Positions 4,828 through 6,284 of a stretch of DNA of 6,284 bases are shown piece by piece. The stretch is from positions 1 to 6,284 of the forward strand of contig JAAXIW010000044.1 in NCBI GenBank assembly GCA_012270135.1, in the 5' to 3' direction. Positions within the stretch are counted from its first letter, which is position 1; each line of letters begins with the position of its first letter. Below the pieces are notes generated by a model that was not told the origin of the DNA, did not search any database, and saw only the letters and a program-made list of their open reading frames with translations. The position numbers and the translations under genes were made by a program. Source of the DNA: Brevundimonas sp. Its GTDB lineage: Bacteria > Pseudomonadota > Alphaproteobacteria > Caulobacterales > Caulobacteraceae.

Positions 4828-6284
4828 CACGCCTTTCCTTCGATCCAGCTCGGCAGCCAGCTCTCGTGCATCTCGCGAAGGTGGTCCAGCGGAAGGCGGA
4901 ACAGGTCGCCGTCCGGCCCGCCCGAGGCGAAGTCGCGCCCCTTGGCTCGGCCTACGACGCTGGCGTGGATGCCCGCCGCCTGCGCTGCCGCGATGACGTC
5001 CGTCGCCTGCGGCACGGCCACCAGATAGCGCGCCTGGTCCTCGCCGAAGAGCAGGATGTGAGCATGCGTCGCCGAACTGGCGTCCAGCTCGACCCCGACA
5101 TCCGAAGCCAGCGCCAGATCCGCGGCCGCGCCGATCAGGCCGCCATCCGACAGGTCGTGCACCACGGTCAGCTCGCCCGCCTCGATCATGCCGCGCACGA
5201 AGTCGCCGGTCTTCTTCTCCAGCGCCAGATCGACCGGCGGCGGGGCGCCGTCCTCGCGGCCCAGCACCTCGCGGAGATAGACCGACGATCCCAGTTCCCC
5301 GACCGTCTCCCCGATCAGCACCAGCACATCACCTTCCGACATCCCGCCAAAGCCGGTGACGACGTCGTAGTTGGGCAGCAGGCCGACCGCGCCCACGGTC
5401 GGGGTCGGCGGAATGGCCGCGCCGTTCGTCTCGTTGTAGAGGCTGACGTTGCCGCTCACCACGGGGAAGTCCAGCACTTGGCAAGCCTCGGCCATGCCGT
5501 CGATGGCGCGGACGATCTGGCCCATGATCTCGGGCCGCTGCGGATTGCCGAAATTGAGGTTGTCGGTGATGGCGATGGGCCGCGAGCCGACCGCGGTCAG
5601 GTTGCGCCACGCCTCCGCCACCGCCTGTTTGCCGCCCTCGTACGGATCCGCCTGCACATAGCGCGGCGTGCAGTCCGAGGTCATGGCCAAGCCCTTGTCC
5701 GTGCCGTGCACCCGCACCACGCCGGCGTCGGCGCCGGTCGAGGAGTCCTGCAGGGTGTCGGCCATGACGTGCCGGTCGTACTGCTCCCAGATCCAGCGCT
5801 TCGACGCCATGTCAGGGCAGGTGACCACGCTCAGCACCGCATCGACCCAGCTGTCCGGCGCCGGGACGTCCTTGGGGTCCAGCCGAGGCTGCAGCTCCGG
5901 CTGCACCCAGGGACGGTCGTACAGCGGCGCGTCGTCGAACAGCGGGGCGAGGGGCACGTCGCAGACCGTCTCGCCGTGGTGTTTCAGCACCAGCCGCCCG
6001 GTATCGGTGGTCATGCCGATGACGGCGGCGTCCAGCCCCCACTTCTGGAAGATGCGGTAACCGTCTTCCTCGCGTCCCGGCTTCAGGACCGCCAGCATCC
6101 GCTCCTGGCTCTCCGACAGCATCATCTCGTAGGCGGTCATGCCCTCTTCGCGCTGGGGCACCTGGTCCAGGTCGAGCCCGATGCCGACGCCGCCCGTGCC
6201 GGCCATCTCGCGTTTCAGTTCGCTGCCGCTCCAGTCAGAAAAGCGCAAGCGCTCGACGATCTCCGGCTGCGACTTTTTCTGGGG
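4827..6284 (-). CDS. purL: Phosphoribosylformylglycinamidine synthase subunit PurL, C-terminal part
   Basis: PurL is the ATP-dependent synthetase subunit that, with PurQ and PurS, converts formylglycinamide ribonucleotide and glutamine-derived ammonia to the amidine in purine synthesis. From about 6209 down to the TGA at 4829-4827 the protein is clearly PurL: GMTAYEMMLSESQERML (around 6096-6140), DCTPRY, LNFGNP (5541-5558), SGNVSLYNET, HDLSDGGL (5136-5159) and GEDQARYLV (5019-5045). About 460 of the roughly 735-740 residues of a small-type PurL are visible; the N-terminal ~250 are missing. The frame remains open to the window edge, but upstream of the EMAGTGGVG segment (above about 6209) the expected IQDMGAAGLTSS-type sequence is absent and unrelated residues appear. 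The TTG at 6248 is not a believable start. QDSSTGAD stands where many PurLs have Q.PGGD, a two-residue insertion near the middle. The stop overlaps the lipoprotein start. Confidence 0.88.
   Translation of the reverse strand, partial: PQKKSQPEIVERLRFSDWSGSELKREMAGTGGVGIGLDLDQVPQREEGMTAYEMMLSESQERMLAVLKPGREEDGYRIFQKWGLDAAVIGMTTDTGRLVLKHHGETVCDVPLAPLFDDAPLYDRPWVQPELQPRLDPKDVPAPDSWVDAVLSVVTCPDMASKRWIWEQYDRHVMADTLQDSSTGADAGVVRVHGTDKGLAMTSDCTPRYVQADPYEGGKQAVAEAWRNLTAVGSRPIAITDNLNFGNPQRPEIMGQIVRAIDGMAEACQVLDFPVVSGNVSLYNETNGAAIPPTPTVGAVGLLPNYDVVTGFGGMSEGDVLVLIGETVGELGSSVYLREVLGREDGAPPPVDLALEKKTGDFVRGMIEAGELTVVHDLSDGGLIGAAADLALASDVGVELDASSATHAHILLFGEDQARYLVAVPQATDVIAAAQAAGIHASVVGRAKGRDFASGGPDGDLFRLPLDHLREMHESWLPSWIEGKA
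6210..6284. other. Terminal segment not matching PurL, probably from another locus
   Basis: On the minus strand in the purL frame this segment encodes KSQPEIVERLRFSDWSGSE and LKR just before EMAGTGGVG. It looks like ordinary protein sequence with charged and aromatic residues, but it is not the conserved PurL segment that should precede EMAG. The other two minus-strand frames contain stops. A + strand frame (HLAFQFAAAPVRKAQALDDL) is also open, so the coding strand is not certain. I cannot name a family for either reading. Confidence 0.5.

Noticed and set aside
1..6284. Circular element joining the two window ends
   Set aside because: Joining base 6284 to base 1 does not restore the EgtB-like or the PurL frame, and no terminal repeat is visible.

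Overview
The window is GC-rich and densely coding, with short intergenic gaps and GC-ending codons throughout. The protein style suggests an alphaproteobacterium, most likely of the Caulobacterales (Brevundimonas or Caulobacter type): a small, stand-alone PurL, two Tat-exported hydrolases and an exported DUF5694 protein. That placement is inference from recalled protein families; no search was run.

Layout from left to right. Positions 61-372 hold the C-terminal third of a YmdB-like (TIGR00282) metallophosphoesterase on the + strand. After an 84-base gap comes a complete secreted DUF5694 (TraB/Tiki-like) gene at 457-1287 (+). It converges on, and overlaps at the stop codons with, a block of minus-strand genes. 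In transcription order (right to left) these are the C-terminal part of purL (from about 6209 to 4827), a small lipoprotein with a DUF305-like tail (4827-4462), a Tat-exported PhoD-like phosphatase/phosphodiesterase (4410-2842) and a Tat-exported amidohydrolase (2774-1284). The purL and lipoprotein genes overlap and are probably translationally coupled. The next gaps are 47 and 67 bases, so co-transcription of all four is possible. A CRP/FNR-like palindrome upstream of phoD could also give it its own control.

PurL belongs to purine synthesis in the cytoplasm. The three genes after it encode envelope or periplasmic proteins, so the cluster looks like a shared transcript and not one pathway. 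I see no new multi-gene system, mobile element, CRISPR array, tRNA or rRNA here.

The most unusual feature is at the two ends. The first ~60 bases read on the minus strand as an EgtB-like fragment that runs head-on into the YmdB-like fragment. In the last ~75 bases the purL frame stays open, but the residues stop looking like PurL. Abrupt breaks of similar size at both ends suggest chimeric contig ends, although real rearrangement cannot be excluded from this sequence alone.
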